A model generated the notes under the pieces. That model had not been told where the DNA came from. It worked only from the letters and a program-made list of their open reading frames with translations, and ran no database searches. From Ahaetulla prasina (lineage: Eukaryota; Chordata; Lepidosauria; Squamata; Colubridae): DNA of 64,000 bases. Position 1 is the stretch's first letter; every line of letters starts with the position of its first letter. The position numbers were made by a program, and so were the translations under genes. Shown here one piece after another: positions 42,319 through 53,095 of the stretch. The stretch lies in contig NC_080541.1 in assembly GCF_028640845.1 (NCBI RefSeq), positions 4,532,435-4,596,434 of the forward strand. Reading direction: 5' to 3'.

Positions 42319-42561
42319 CTTTCTTTTCATTAGACTAAACGTAGACTAGTTCCCTCAATCCTTCACCATTTGGTTTAGCCTCCAGGCCCTTATCTGATCC
42401 CTTAAAATGAGTCGTTTCTTACCACACTTGTTAAGAGAATTATTACGGTTGCTAAATTAGTAACACGGTTGTTAAGCGAAACTGACTTCCTCATTGACTT
42501 TGTTTGTCAGAAGGTCGCAAAAGGGGATCCCATCAACCTGGAACGTTGCAACCATTATAAA

Positions 42562-42835
42562 TAAATGGGTGGAAACTAATCAAGGAGAGATGCAACGTAG
42601 AACGAAGGAGAAATTTCCTTACAGTTAGAACAATTAATCAGTGGAACAACTTGACTCCAGAAGTTATAAATGCTTCAACACAGGAAATTTTAAAGAAAAT
42701 GTTGGATAGCCATTTGTCTGAAATGGTGTAGGGGGTTGGACTAGAAGACCTCCAAGGCCCCTTCCAACTCTTGTTGTTGTTGTTGTTATGATGATGATGA
42801 TGATTATTAATAGTATTAGTATTAGTATTAGTATT
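42562..42835 (+). mobile_element. CR1 LINE 3' end
   Basis: GGGTGGAAACTAATCAAGG, GTTAGAACAATTAATCAGTG, GGTTGGACTAGAAGACCTCC, then a (TTG)n/(ATG)n/(ATTAGT)n tail. Confidence 0.85.
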
Positions 42836-43412
42836 AACATAACATAACATAACAACAGAGTTGGAAGGGACCTTGGAGGCCTTCTAGTCCAACCCCCTGC
42901 CCAGGCAGAAAACCCTACACCATCTCAGTCAGATGGTTATCCAACATTTTCTTAAAAATTTCCAGTGTTGGAGCATTCACAACCTCTGCAGGCAAGTCGT
43001 TCCACTGATTAATTGTTCTAACTGTCAGGAAATTTCTCCTTAGTTCTAAGTTGCTTCTTTCTTTGATCAGTTTCCACCCATTGCTTCTTGTTCTACCCTC
43101 AGGTGCTTTGGAGAATAGTTTGACTCCCTCTTCTTTGTGGCAACCCCTGAGATATTGGAAGACTGCTATCATGTCTCCCCTAGTCCTCCTTTTCATTAAA
43201 CTAGACATGCCGAGTTCCTGCAACGGTTCATCATATGTTTTAGTCTCCAGTCCCCTAATCACCTTTGTTCTTCTTCTCTGCGCTCTTTCTAGATTCTCAA
43301 CATCTTTTTTACATAGTGGCGACCAAAACTGAATGCAATATTCCAAGTGTGGCCTTACCAAGGCATTATAAAGTTGTATTAACACTTCACGTGATCTTGA
43401 TTCTATTAATAT
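42836..43412 (-). mobile_element. CR1 LINE, long intact RT C-terminus
   Basis: Minus strand 42915-43400 encodes [80 protein letters not shown], without a stop. Relatively young. Confidence 0.9.
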
Positions 43413-43582
43413 AGGCCAGTTGCCAAGCATCAGAATTTTGATCACATGACCATGGGGATGCTGCAACTGTCATAAGTATGAAAAATGCTCACTTTTTTCA
43501 GTGCTATTGTACCTTCGTATAGTGTACTTTGTACTTAACAACCGTGTTCCTAACTTAACAATGGTGGTGATTCGATTAACCC

Positions 43583-43648
43583 AGGGGTCTACAAACTTGG
43601 CTCTTTTAAGACTGGTGGACTTCAACTTCCAGAGTTCCTCAGCCAGCT
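43583..43648. mobile_element. Left half of a palindromic hAT MITE
   Basis: CAGGGGTCTACAAACTTGGC, TTTAAGACTGGTGGACTTC, AGAGTTCCTCAGCCAGC. The right half is replaced by a CR1-L3 LINE. Confidence 0.7.
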
Positions 43649-44320
43649 TTCCTACAGAGGAATTATTGAGTCTGTCATCTGCACCTCTATAACTGTCTGG
43701 TTCGGTTCTGCAACCCAACAAGAAAGACACAGACTTCAGAGGATCATTAGAACTGCAGAAAAAATAATTGCTACCAACCTGCCTTCCATTGAGGACCTAT
43801 ATACTGCACGAATCAAGAAGAGGGCTGGGAAAATATCTACAGACCCCTCGCATCCTGGACATAAACTGTTTCAACTCCTACCCTCAAAACGACGCTATAG
43901 AGCACTGCACACCAGAACAACTAGACACAAGAACAGTTTTTTCCCGAAGGCCATCACTCTGCTAAACAAATAATTTCATCAAGGCTGTCAAACTATTTAC
44001 TAAATCTGCACTACTATTAATCTTCTCATAGTTCCCACCACCAATCTCTTTCCACTTATGACTGTATGACTGTAACTTTGTTGCTGGCAATCCTTATGAT
44101 TTATATTGATATATTGACCATCAATTGTATTGTAAATGTTGTACCTTGATGAACGTATCTTTTCTTTTATGTACACTGAGAGCATCTGCACCAAGACAAA
44201 TTCCTTGTGTGTCCAATCACACTTGGCCAATAAAAAAAAATCTATTCTATTCTATTCTATTCTATTCTATTCTATTCTATTCTATTCTATTCTATTCTAT
44301 TCTATTCTATTCTATTCTAA
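43649..44320 (+). mobile_element. CR1-L3 LINE 3' end with (ATTCT)n
   Basis: Encodes YRGIIESVICTSITVWFGSA, TQQERHRLQRIIRTAEKIIA, TNLPSIEDLYTARIKKRAGK and the SFFPKAITLLNK terminus. The 3' UTR and (ATTCT)n from about 44240 follow. Confidence 0.92.
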
Positions 44321-44339
44321 AGATGATAGATAGATGAAT

Positions 44340-44352
44340 GGATGGATGGATG

Positions 44353-44412
<60 letters not shown>

Positions 44413-44454
44413 TGGATGGGCAGACAGATGGACGGACGGGCAGACAGACAGATA

Positions 44455-44485
<31 letters not shown>

Positions 44486-44539
44486 AGACAAAAAGCTTAG
44501 ACGGAGTGTGTGTGAGAGACAGATGGGGATAGATAGATT

Positions 44540-44574
<35 letters not shown>

Positions 44575-44725
44575 GGATGATAGAGATGGATGGATAGATG
44601 GATGGATGGATGGATGGACAGATGGACAGACAGACAGATAGCTAAAGAGAGACATAGATAGAAAGGGAGGGAGGGAGGGAGGGAGGGAGAGAGAGACTGA
44701 TAGATACCCACAGACAGATAGATAG
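44340..44725. repeat. (GATA)n/(GATG)n/(GGCA)n composite array
   Basis: GATA runs alternate with GATGGATG, CAGACAGA, GGCAGGCA and GGGAGGGA blocks. Confidence 0.92.
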
Positions 44726-44734
44726 ATAACAAGA

Positions 44735-45120
44735 TAACAGAATGTTATTCTGCTGGAATAGGACCGTGGAGGTCTTCTAGTCCAACCCTCTGCTCAAGCA
44801 GGAAACCCAATACCATTTCAGACAATCCTTGGTCTGAAGAGATTGATAGGTATGTATCTGAACTAGTGAATGTCTGGTCTGAATCAATATGTATGGCAAG
44901 CTAATAGCTCTGTAATTTCCTTCTACCCCTTTCTGAAGTCAGGGACAACATTTGCTCTCCTCCCATCTCCTGCTCTTCAGCATTTCTCCGGGAGTTCTTA
45001 GAGGTCACCCTGAGCAATCGGGCAATCATCTCCTCTTCTTCCTGCCTTGGGTGTAATTGATCTGGCCTTGCAGAGTTGAATTTATCTAAGCGTTCTTTCA
45101 ACCTTCTCTCCTTGTCCATC
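44735..45120 (-). mobile_element. CR1 LINE fragments (3' end and an RT fragment)
   Basis: 44735-44835 is an antisense CR1 end (GAGGTCTTCTAGTCCAACCC). 44890-45115 on the minus strand encodes KFNSARPDQLHPR, matching the RT start 'GPDELHPRVL', then degenerates. The second call is weaker. Confidence 0.6.
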
Positions 45121-45279
45121 CTGAGCTACGGCTCCCTCCTTGCTCCAATGGCCCGGTGTGGAGGAGCTAAAGTTTCATTTCTCTTCCGATAAAGGGCAGA
45201 TATAAAATACGAGTTCTTCTGAAGTAGAGAATGGATGGATGCTGAGAAGCTCTGAGTCATGCTGCATGCAGGGAGATTT

Positions 45280-45282
<3 letters not shown>

Positions 45283-45328
<46 letters not shown>

Positions 45329-45718
45329 GGATGGATGGATGGATGGATGGATGGATGGATGGATGGATGGATGGATGGATGGATGGATGGATGGATGGAT
45401 GGATGGATGGATGATATAGGTAGGTAGGTAGGTAGGTGGATGGATGGATGGATGGATGGATGGATGGATGGATATTATAGGTAAGTAGGTAGGTAGGTAG
45501 GTAGGTAGGCAGGCAGGCAGGCAGACAGATAGATGGATGGATGGATGGATGATATAGGTAGGTAGGTAGGTAGGTAGGTAGGTAGGTAGGCAGATAGATA
45601 GATGAATAGATGAATGATAGATAGATAGATAGATGGATAGATGACAGATAGATGAGATGATAGATAGATGAATGATAGATAGATAGATAGATAGATAGAT
45701 GAGATGATAGATGAATGA

Positions 45719-45760
<42 letters not shown>

Positions 45761-45865
45761 GGATGGATGATATGGGTAGGTAGGTAGATGGATGGATAGA
45801 TAGATAGATAGATAGATGGATGGATGGATGGATGGATGGATGGATGGATGGATGGATGGATAAAT

Positions 45866-45939
<74 letters not shown>

Positions 45940-46031
45940 GATAGATAGATAGATGGATGATATAGGTAGGTAGGTAGGTAGGTAGGGAGGGAGGGAGGGA
46001 GGGAGGGAGGTAGATAGATGATATAGATAGG

Positions 46032-46097
<66 letters not shown>

Positions 46098-46105
46098 TAG
46101 CTATA
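45283..46105. repeat. (GATA)n/(GGAT)n/(GGTA)n satellite, Bkm-like
   Basis: More than 800 bp of GATA, GATG and GGTA tetramers in alternating blocks. (GATA)n is the main component of the snake Bkm satellite. The 291-residue minus-strand frame is Ser/Ile/Tyr/Pro low complexity, not a protein. Confidence 0.95.
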
Positions 46106-46139
46106 GCTATAGATAAATATAGATAAAAACAAGAATACT

Positions 46140-46262
46140 TTGTAATATCTCTAGCTCTAGCTCTAGCTCTATCTATCTCTATGTCTATGTCTATGTCTAT
46201 CTCTATCTTTATCTCTATCCATATCCATATCCATATCCATATCCATATCCATATCTATATCA
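46140..46262. repeat. CTAGCT / CTATGT / CCATAT hexamer arrays
   Basis: Successive short hexamer runs: (CTCTAG), (CTATGT), (CTCTAT) and (CCATAT). Confidence 0.9.
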
Positions 46263-46305
46263 CTTAATCTTTCCCCTGGTACAGCTGACAAAGCGAGGAG
46301 AACCT

Positions 46306-46430
46306 GTGGCTTAGAGGTTAATACATCTGCCTAATATGCAAGCAAGGCCAGGTTCGAATCCCAGAAGGGTCTGGCTAGCTGATGAGAACTAAATAGCTTG
46401 AAATAGATCTATACTGGTTTCCCTTTATTT
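46306..46430 (+). mobile_element. tRNA-derived SINE head
   Basis: CTGTGGCTTAGAGGTTAATA matches a box A (TGGCTTAGAGG), and AGGTTCGAATCCC is a perfect box B, 45 bp apart, as in a tRNA promoter. It does not fold as a clean tRNA, and the sequence continues without a CCA or terminator, so it is read as a SINE head. Confidence 0.6.
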
Positions 46431-46447
46431 CTTTGTCAGTAAATACA

Positions 46448-46566
<119 letters not shown>

Positions 46567-46769
46567 CTTGTAGCTTATATATAGGCTACAAATCTCACTG
46601 AAAGATCACATCATAAATGGGAAAACGTGGCAACAGGCTGACCTCAAAGATGACATAAAAAAAATGGAATTAAGTATCAATAGGAAGGACACACTGTATA
46701 TTTTCCTTCCCAAAACACAAGAAGTGACATGGTGATGACCCTACAATTATACTCCAATCAATCAATATC

Positions 46770-47225
46770 AATCAATCAGAAGAGAGCTGGAAGGGACCTT
46801 GGAGGTCTTCTAGCCCAACTCCCTGTTTCATTTCAGACAAATGGTTATCCAACATCTTCTTAAAAACCTCCAGTGTTGGAGTATTTACAACTATTGGAGG
46901 CAAGTTGTTCCACTGATTGATTGTTCTAACTGTCCGGAAATTTCTCTTTAGTTCTAGGTTGCTTCTCTCCTTGAATCTTTTGATTCTAAGGAGTGCCACT
47001 ATCAATCAGAAGAAAGCTGGAAGAGACCTTGGAGGTCTTCTAGTCCAACTCCCTGCACAAGCAGGAAACCTACATTATTTCAGACAAATGACTGTCCAGT
47101 TTCTTCTTAAAGTGATGGAACACTCACAACTTCTGGAGGCAAGCTGTTCCACGGGTTAATTGTTCTCCCTGTCAGGAAATTCCTTTTTAATTCTAGATTG
47201 GTTCTCTCCTTGAATTCTGAAGGTG
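46770..47225 (-). mobile_element. Two CR1 3' ends in tandem
   Basis: Antisense copies at about 46770-46985 and 47000-47225, each beginning AGCTGGAAG(G/A)GACCTTGGAG. The first encodes [40 protein letters not shown]. Confidence 0.85.
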
Positions 47226-47604
47226 CTACCATCAAAATAGAGGTTAAAACAAAAAACCTCTTGAACCCTTACTGTTTACCCCCATAGACAATGATTTGTG
47301 TTTCTAATTTTCAACAAGATTGGACAAAATTACAGTTTATCTCAGGACTTCACTAGGATCTAGCCTTTTTCGAGATGTAAAGGGAGATGGGGCCAACGCT
47401 AAGCAAACATCAAGGAGAAACTTGTGAAAGAATTTGCTTGGGTGTCTCGCCAAATTAATCAATGTGAACAAGACGAAGAAAGCTTAATGTGCTAGAAACT
47501 TTTTATTTGAGGCTTTCCTCTATTACATTTTATTTTACTTTATGGAAATGCCAAGCAATGTGTAAAATTGGGAAAGGCATCCACACATTGAAACATTTAA
47601 CTAT
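47226..47604. other. Intronic sequence, nothing recognised
   Basis: Single-copy-looking sequence. No exon or repeat assigned. Confidence 0.35.
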
Positions 47605-47885
47605 AGTGTCAACTGGGAAGCTGTGAGCATCCTAGATCAAGAATTCCTGACAGCTTGGTACTCAAAGAAGTCAGCCATCAACTGGCACATAGAGATAAAC
47701 AAGATCTACATACTATTTAAAAAAGTCCATCAAAAAGTCAAACAGGAAAGAAAAAGACCAAAACACCTCCCCATCAACAATCAATGCCCAGGTAAACAGA
47801 TTAGCACCAAAATTAATACTAAGCCAGAAGTAAATACCCCAATTGAAGAACTACCAACTCGGATAAATTAGCTAACAGTAAACAG
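47605..47885 (+). mobile_element. Possible Penelope-like ORF fragment
   Basis: An open frame encodes TNWEAVSILDQEFLTAWYSK, KSAINWHIEINKIYILFKKV. 'NWE-V-ILD-E … I-IN' is reminiscent of the end of Penelope endonuclease domains, but the match is partial. The remainder is Lys/Pro-rich. Confidence 0.4.
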
Positions 47886-47888
47886 CCC

Positions 47889-48237
47889 AAACAGGGATGC
47901 AGTGGCTCAGGGGCTAGGACGTTGAGCTTGTTGATCGAAAGGTCGGCAGCTCAGCGGTTCGAATCCCTAGTACTGCCATGTAACGGGGTGAGCTCCCGTT
48001 ACTTGTCCCAGCTCCTGCCAACTTAGCAGTTCCGAAAGCAGGTAAAAATGCAAGTAGAAAAAATAGGGACCACCTTTGGTGGGAAGGGAACAGCGTTCCG
48101 TGAGCCTTTGGCATTGAGTCATGCCAGCCACATGACCACGGAGACGTCTTCGGACAGCGCTGGCTCTTCGGCTTTGAAACGGAGATGAGCACTGCCCCCT
48201 AGAGTTAGGAACGACTAGGACATATGTGCTTTACCTT
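47889..48237 (+). mobile_element. Sauria-type tRNA SINE
   Basis: Head GATGCAGTGGCTCAGGGGC, box B GCGGTTCGAATCCC, body AATAGGGACCACCTTTGGTG and GACCACGGAGACGTCTTCGG, tail CCCCCTAGAGTTAGGAACGA ending TGCTTTACC. Flanked by a 10-bp direct repeat TAAACAGCCC (47879-47888, 48238-48247). Confidence 0.92.
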
Positions 48238-48289
48238 TAAACAGCCCGATCAAAGAATCACTAAGAACATCTCTGACATGGCAAGCAAT

Positions 48290-48665
48290 AAGGGTGCTTT
48301 CTCAGAAGGCAACTGAACTTTCTTGTTTTTTTTCTTTTGAAGACATTTCGCTTCTCATTCAAAAAACTTCTTCAGCTCTGACTGGAAGGTGAGGAATGGA
48401 AGGATTTATATTCCTTGCAGACAGCTGGTCATTTGCATTCTTTTAGAGAGTCCTTGAGGCCATTTGGAGGTTTATCTGTATCCTCAGGGTCACCTGAGTG
48501 GTGCAAATGGTTCCTGTAGTCTGCAATTTCTCTCTCTCTGGGAAATCCATTCCTACTCCCACACCATTTAAAGGGTGCTATACGATCCCAAATTGCATAG
48601 CTAAAATTCTTTTAAATAAGAAAGTCCAGTTGCCTCCTGAAAAAGCGCCTTTGGTTCAACTTTAG
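48290..48665. mobile_element. Penelope-type repeat, GAAGCTTCTTC family
   Basis: Mostly antisense: AAGGCAACTGAACTTTC, ACATTTCGCTTCTCATTC, CTTCTTCAGCTCTGACTGG, CTTGCAGACAGCTGGTC, CCTCAGGGTCACCTGAG. A short sense arm lies at 48619-48665 (AAGTCCAGTTGCCTCCTG). Confidence 0.78.
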
Positions 48666-48699
48666 CTGTTTTTCTTTAGATGTTTTGTTAGCAGACTAG

Positions 48700-49347
48700 C
48701 TAACAAAGGGTAATTAGAACTGCAGAAGAAACAATGGCTACCCTGCCTTCCATTGAGGACCTGTATACTGCACGAATCATAAAGAGGGCTGGGAAAATAT
48801 CTACAGACCCCTCACATCCTGGACATAAACTGTTTCAACTCCTACCCTCAAAACGACACTATAGAGCATTGCACACCAGAACAACTAGACACAAGAACAG
48901 TTTTTTCCCCAATGGCATCCCTCTGCTAAACAACTAATTTCCTCAACACTGTCAAAGTATTCACTAAAATCTGCACTACTATTAATCTTCTCATCGTTCC
49001 CATCACCCATCTCCTCCCACTTATGACTGTAATTTTGTTGCTTGTATCCTTATGATTTATACTGCTATTGATTGTTTCCTGATTGCTTAATTATAGCCTA
49101 TGACTATCATTAAGTATTGTATCACTAAGTGTTAAATTTGTACCCTATGACTATCACTAAGTGTTGTACCTTGATGAAGGTATCTTTTCTTTTATGTACA
49201 CTGAGAACATATGCACCAAGACAAATTCCTTGTGTGTCCAATCACACTTGGCCAATAAAGAATTCTATTCTATTCTATTCTATTCTATTCTATTCTATTC
49301 TATTCTATTCTATTCTATTCTATTCTATTCTATTCTATTCTATTCTA
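48700..49347 (+). mobile_element. CR1-L3 LINE 3' end with (ATTCT)n
   Basis: Encodes LPSIEDLYTARIIKRAGKIS, TDPSHPGHKLFQLLPSKRHY, RALHTRTTRHKNSFFPNGIP. The 3' UTR and (ATTCT)n follow from 49262. Confidence 0.92.
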
Positions 49348-49479
49348 GCCCCATCACTACATGAAATTGAAACTAACTCTACTGTACTAATGAGATTACC
49401 TAGCCCGGTATAATAGGATGACCTTGGGGCTCAATCGACCTAGAATTGCTTCGATCTTTCCTTTATTTTTTTTTCTTTT

Positions 49480-49620
49480 TATGATCCTGTAATCCCTCGC
49501 TTAGGAATAGGTTTGGAGTAACCGAGTGGAACTGAGCATTTACTGGATGGATGCCCTTCCTGACGCCTATATGGAGTTCACAGCAAATATTTTCTCTTTG
49601 TGCCCTGTCATCCCAAACTG
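49480..49620 (-). mobile_element. tRNA-SINE (58434 type) fragment
   Basis: Antisense match to the body of the SINE at 58434: GGATGCCCTTCCTGACGCC, GAGTTCACAGCAAATATTTTC, TTTGTGCCC. Confidence 0.6.
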
Positions 49621-49629
49621 TATAGCTAA

Positions 49630-49876
49630 AAGTCTGTAGAGATTCTCAGTCCTCCAGATCATGGTTGCCCCAAAGGCGTTTTTTTAAGGAGGCAACTGGA
49701 GTTTCTAATTTTTTCTTTTGAAAGAAAGGAAAGGAAAGGAAAGGAAAGGAAAGGAAAGGAAAGGAAAGGAAAGGAAAGGAAAGGAAAGGAAAGGAAAACC
49801 AAGAAAGTTCAGTTGCCTCCTGAAAAAGCCCGTTTGGGACAACCATGACTTGGAGGATGGAAAATCACTACAGACT
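49630..49876. mobile_element. Penelope-type inverted repeat with (AAAGG)n centre
   Basis: Minus arm (CAGTCCTCCAGATCATGGTT, GGAGGCAACTGGAGTTTC) and plus arm (AGAAAGTTCAGTTGCCTCC, GGGACAACCATGACTTGG) flank an (AAAGG)n array at 49725-49797 where the hammerhead-like core would be. Confidence 0.75.
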
Positions 49877-50472
49877 AAAGTACTGGGACATAATTCCTGA
49901 AGGACAACAATTCACTTCGATTTTCTTCTTGACTTGGCAATGCCCGAGAGTCTTGCCTCTGAAGAAGCAATTTTGAGACTCCATCATGGCCCGCCCAAGT
50001 GGTGGGGAGGATAATATCTGATCAACTGGTGTATACCTGAGATCCAGAACCAAGATATTCCTATCTAATAAACATTTTTTCTCTTTGCTCGCTTCTGGAT
50101 TGGAGCGGAGGCAGGGAGGTTAGATCTACAGCTTTACATTTATCTTTGGTTTGCTTTTCTGTTCCTAATTACTTCTAATTACCTCTGGGGAAAACAAGCT
50201 TGCACACTTCAAGATTGTAATAAATGCAAGCATTTATTATGAATTAATACATAAATAATCGGTAGCTGAAGAATAATAAATCCCTTTGGGCTTAAGGAGA
50301 GAGCAAACAGTTGGAACCGCGAATGGGGAGCTGTTCGGAACAACACCCAAATCCAATCAGGATATTTCAATATTTTTTTTTTAATTGCATTCAAGCCACG
50401 AGGCACGAGTGTGCCAACGATGGCACACTCATTGGTTGTCTCATGCAACAATAGGAATGGCAAATGTAAGAT
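49877..50472. other. Intronic sequence, nothing recognised
   Basis: Single-copy-looking. No exon signals were found. Confidence 0.4.
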
Positions 50473-50745
50473 TTGCCTCTGTGGCTCAGACTGCTAATGC
50501 AGTCTGTTATTAACAGCAGCTGCCTGCAATTACTGCAGGTTCTAGTCCCACCAGGCCCAAGGTTGACTCAGCCTTCCATCCTTTATAAGGTAGGTAAAAT
50601 GAGGACCCAGATTGTTGGGGGCAATAAAAGTTGACTTTGTATATAAATATACAAATAGAATGAAGACTATTGCTAACATAGTGTAAGCCACCCTGAGTCT
50701 TCGGAGAAGGGCGGGATATAAATGCAAATAAATAATTTTTTTAAA
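50473..50745 (+). mobile_element. tRNA-derived SINE, L2-like tail type, full length
   Basis: Head CTCTGTGGCTCAGACTGC, CAATTACTGCAGGTTCTAG, body CAAGGTTGACTCAGCCTTCC, tail CCACCCTGAGTCTTCGGAG, short A/T tail. Confidence 0.92.
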
Positions 50746-50759
50746 AAAATACAGAGAGA

Positions 50760-51245
50760 ATAAAAGAACAACAAAGTTGGAAGGGACCTTGGAGGTCTTC
50801 TAGTTCAACCCTCTGCTCAGACAGAAAACCCTGTAACATTTCAGACAATTGGCTGTCCAATCTCTTCTTAAAAGCCTCCAGTGTTGGAACATCCACAACT
50901 TCTGCAGGCAAGTTGTTCCACTTATTAATTGTTCTAACTGTCAGGAAATTTCTCCTTAGTTCTAAGTTGCTTCTCTCCTTGATCAGTTTCCACCCATTGC
51001 TTCTTGTCCTGCCCTCAGGTGCTTTGGAGAATAGGTGGACCCCCTCTTCTCTGGGGCAGTCCCTCAAATATTGGAAGACTGCTATCATGTCACTCCTCCT
51101 TTTCATTAAACTAGACACGCCCAATTTCCAGCAACCGTTCTTTATATGTTTTAGCCCCCAGTCCCCTAATCATCTTTGTTGCTGTTCTCTGCATTCTTTC
51201 TAGAGTCTCAAGTTGTTGTTTTTTTAATTGTGGTGACCAAACCTG
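50760..51245 (-). mobile_element. CR1 LINE 3' part
   Basis: The minus strand encodes [80 protein letters not shown]. Confidence 0.9.
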
Positions 51246-51447
51246 GTCACACCTTGTGTGTGAAGGACAAAGAAATGTCTGCAGTTAAGGAGATCAAAAT
51301 GGAAAATAGACCCTGGACCATCTATATTCTGAACAATGTAGTTGCTCTCACAGAAAGTGCCTGCATTGAGAAGTTGCAATACAAATTATATGCGTTTATT
51401 TAAGCAAATCGCTTTTTGTCTATGGAGATTCTCCATCATCCAGGTCA

Positions 51448-51485
51448 TGGTCCTTCAGGAGAAGGGCGGTATACAAATTTAATTA

Positions 51486-51564
<79 letters not shown>
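51448..51564 (+). mobile_element. L2-like LINE (or SINE) tail with (AAT)n
   Basis: Only CCTTCAGGAGAAGGGCGGT and ATACAAATTTAATTAAATAA remain, followed by about 75 bp of AAT repeats. Confidence 0.7.
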
Positions 51565-52115
51565 GTTGTCCCAAAGGTGCTTTTTTCAAGAGGCAACTGG
51601 ACTTTCTATTTTTTCTTTTGAAGATGTTTTGCGTCTCATCCAAGAAGCTTCTTCAGCTCTGACTGGCTGGTGGGGAATGGAAGGATTGATATTGCAGACA
51701 ACAGCTGGTCATTTGCATCCTTTTAGAGGGTCGTTGAGGCTACTTGGAGGTTTGTCTGTGTCCTCAGGGTCACCTGAGTGGTGCAAATGGGTGTGGAGCC
51801 TTCTTGGAACTGCTGAAAGGAATGTGTTGTAGATTGGAGGTAGATGGTGTCATATTCCTACCCTTCTGTTAAGAGTAGGCTGTTCAATTTTGACATAGAT
51901 GGCCTCTTTGACTCCTCTTTCAAACCAGGTAACCCTGAGGACACAGACAAAGCTCCAACTCTCTAAAAAGGATGGAAATGACCAGCTGTCTGCAAGGAAT
52001 ATAAATCCTTCCATTCCCCACCATCCAGTCAGAGCTGAAGGAGCTTCTTGGATGAGAAGCGAAACATCGTCAAAGGAAAACCAGAAAGTCCAGTTGCCTC
52101 TTTCAAGAGGCAAAG
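51565..52115. mobile_element. Penelope-like element, GAAGCTTCTTC family, reference copy with coding remnant
   Basis: Left arm (51565-51930) is minus-sense, right arm (51931-52115) plus-sense; both carry the core. At 51830-51928 the minus strand encodes TWFERGVKEAIYVKIEQPTL, NRRVGI, the C-terminus of a Penelope GIY-YIG endonuclease. This identifies the whole GAAGCTTCTTC family as Penelope-derived. The right-arm motif at 52035-52068 (CTGAAGG, GCTTCT/AGAAGC hairpin, GAAAC, ATC) is hammerhead-like with one core substitution. Confidence 0.82.
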
Positions 52116-52194
52116 AGCTTTCTGTTGGGCTTATCCCTGATGGGCAGTCAGGAGAACCTGCTATGAGGTTCCCTCAGAAGCCATGGTTACTTAC

Positions 52195-52353
52195 GGTTGC
52201 AAGCTTTCCTGTTGCATAATCTCCCTTCTTCCAAGACTCCTTCACAGACGAGACCTTCATCGGGAAGAGGTTGACATGTTCGGGTCCGAGTCTGAAGGCC
52301 ACCTCCACAGTCCCTGGTACACTCGCCCCAGGTTGACCAAGGATTCCATCCAC
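52195..52353 (-). CDS. ADGRB1: ADGRB1 (BAI1) exon: first thrombospondin type-1 repeat
   Basis: 159-bp minus-strand exon. Acceptor CTGTGCCAATTCTCAG precedes 52353. The donor AACC/GTAAGT follows 52195, a consensus 5' splice site. Both ends are phase 1. It encodes [53 protein letters not shown]. This TSR has the WxxWxxW pattern and six cysteines, but CTRDCG lacks the Ser/Thr used for O-fucose, as I recall for the family's first repeat. [13 protein letters not shown] together with the following linker is the ADGRB1 signature, because only that paralogue has a fifth, N-terminal TSR. The next exon is 22.5 kb away. Upstream exons (signal peptide, N-terminal domain) are not in the remaining 11.6 kb as far as can be seen. 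Confidence 0.95.
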
Positions 52354-52434
52354 CTGAGAATTGGCACAGGGAGAAAAATCCATCAGCCATCACAAGAGAA
52401 GTGTCTAGTGCCCTCCAAGGTGCATTGACATTAC

Positions 52435-52960
52435 ATACAATACAATACAATTGGCCAAGTGTGATTGGACACACAAGGAATTTGTCTTTGGTGCATAGGC
52501 TCTCAGTGTACATAAAAGGAATAGAATAGAATAGAATAGAATAGAATAGAATAGAATAGAATAGAATAGAATAGAATAGAATAGAATAGAATAGAATAGA
52601 ATAGAATAGAATTCTTTATTGGCCAAGTGTGATTGGACACACAAGGAATTTGTCTTTGGTGCATATGCTCTCAGTGTACATAAAAAGAAAAGATACATTT
52701 GTTAAGAATCATAAGTCATAGGGTACAAACAACCAAACGAATCATACCAGGAAACAATCAATATAAATTGTAAGGATACAGCAACAAGTTACAGTCATAA
52801 GTGGAAGGAGATGGGTGATAGGAACGATGAGTAGATTAATAGTAATAGTAATGCAGACTTAATGAGTAGTTTGACAGTGTTGAGGGGATTATTTGTTTAG
52901 CACAGTGATGGCGTTAGGGAAAAAACTCTTCTTGTGTCTAGTTGTTCTGGTGTGCAGTGC
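52435..52960 (-). mobile_element. CR1-L3 LINE 3' end with two tails and (AATAG)n
   Basis: Antisense. Tail block (TTGGCCAAGTGTGATTGGAC) at 52450 and 52617, (AATAG)n at 52519-52608. Then the 3' UTR and GAAAAAACTCTTCTTGTGTC, the complement of the HKNSFFP coding end. Confidence 0.9.
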
Positions 52961-52964
52961 TCTA

Positions 52965-53065
52965 TAGACAATCCCAATGGTGCTTTTTTCAAGAGGCAAC
53001 TGGACTTTCTTGTTAATTTTTTGAAAACATTTCAGCTTCTCATCCAAAAAGCTTCTTCAGTATAT
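52965..53065 (-). mobile_element. Penelope-type repeat, GAAGCTTCTTC family
   Basis: ATGGTGCTTTTTTCAAGAGG, CAACTGGACTTTCTTG, CATTTCAGCTTCTCATCC, AAAAAGCTTCTTCAG. Confidence 0.75.
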
Positions 53066-53095
53066 ATATTCTATCTAAGGTAAAGTTTCCCCCGC

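Larger units (their letters stand above)
41092..42405 (-). mobile_element. CR1 LINE split by CTTCC arrays and a SINE
   Basis: Antisense CR1 pieces at 41092-41348, 41862-41960 and 42319-42405 are co-linear (GGTTGGAAGAGATCTTCTAG … CTTTTTATTA … TTAGACTAAACGTAGACTAG). A pentamer/tetramer array and a Sauria-type SINE are inserted between them. Confidence 0.82.
42410..43585. mobile_element. Foldback DNA element split by an inverted CR1 pair
   Basis: Left part 42410-42561 (AGTAACACGGTTGTTAAGCG, TCAGAAGGTCGCAAAAGGGG, GCAACCATTATAAAT) and right part 43413-43585 (GCCAGTTGCCAAGCATCAG, ACATGACCATGGGGATGC) join as in intact family members (…CATAAATATGAG-CCAGTTGCC…). Confidence 0.75.

Noticed and set aside
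44901..45119. Charged 72-codon minus-strand frame as a host exon
   Set aside because: Its start reads like the CR1 RT 'PDQLHPR' block and no splice sites flank it.
45257..46132. 291-codon minus-strand frame rich in Tyr/Leu/Ser/Ile/Pro
   Set aside because: Pure product of GATA/GATG tetramers; all frames of such arrays lack stops.
46306..46380. Possible tRNA gene
   Set aside because: Boxes A and B are good, but acceptor-stem pairing and a downstream T-run terminator are absent; better explained as a SINE head.
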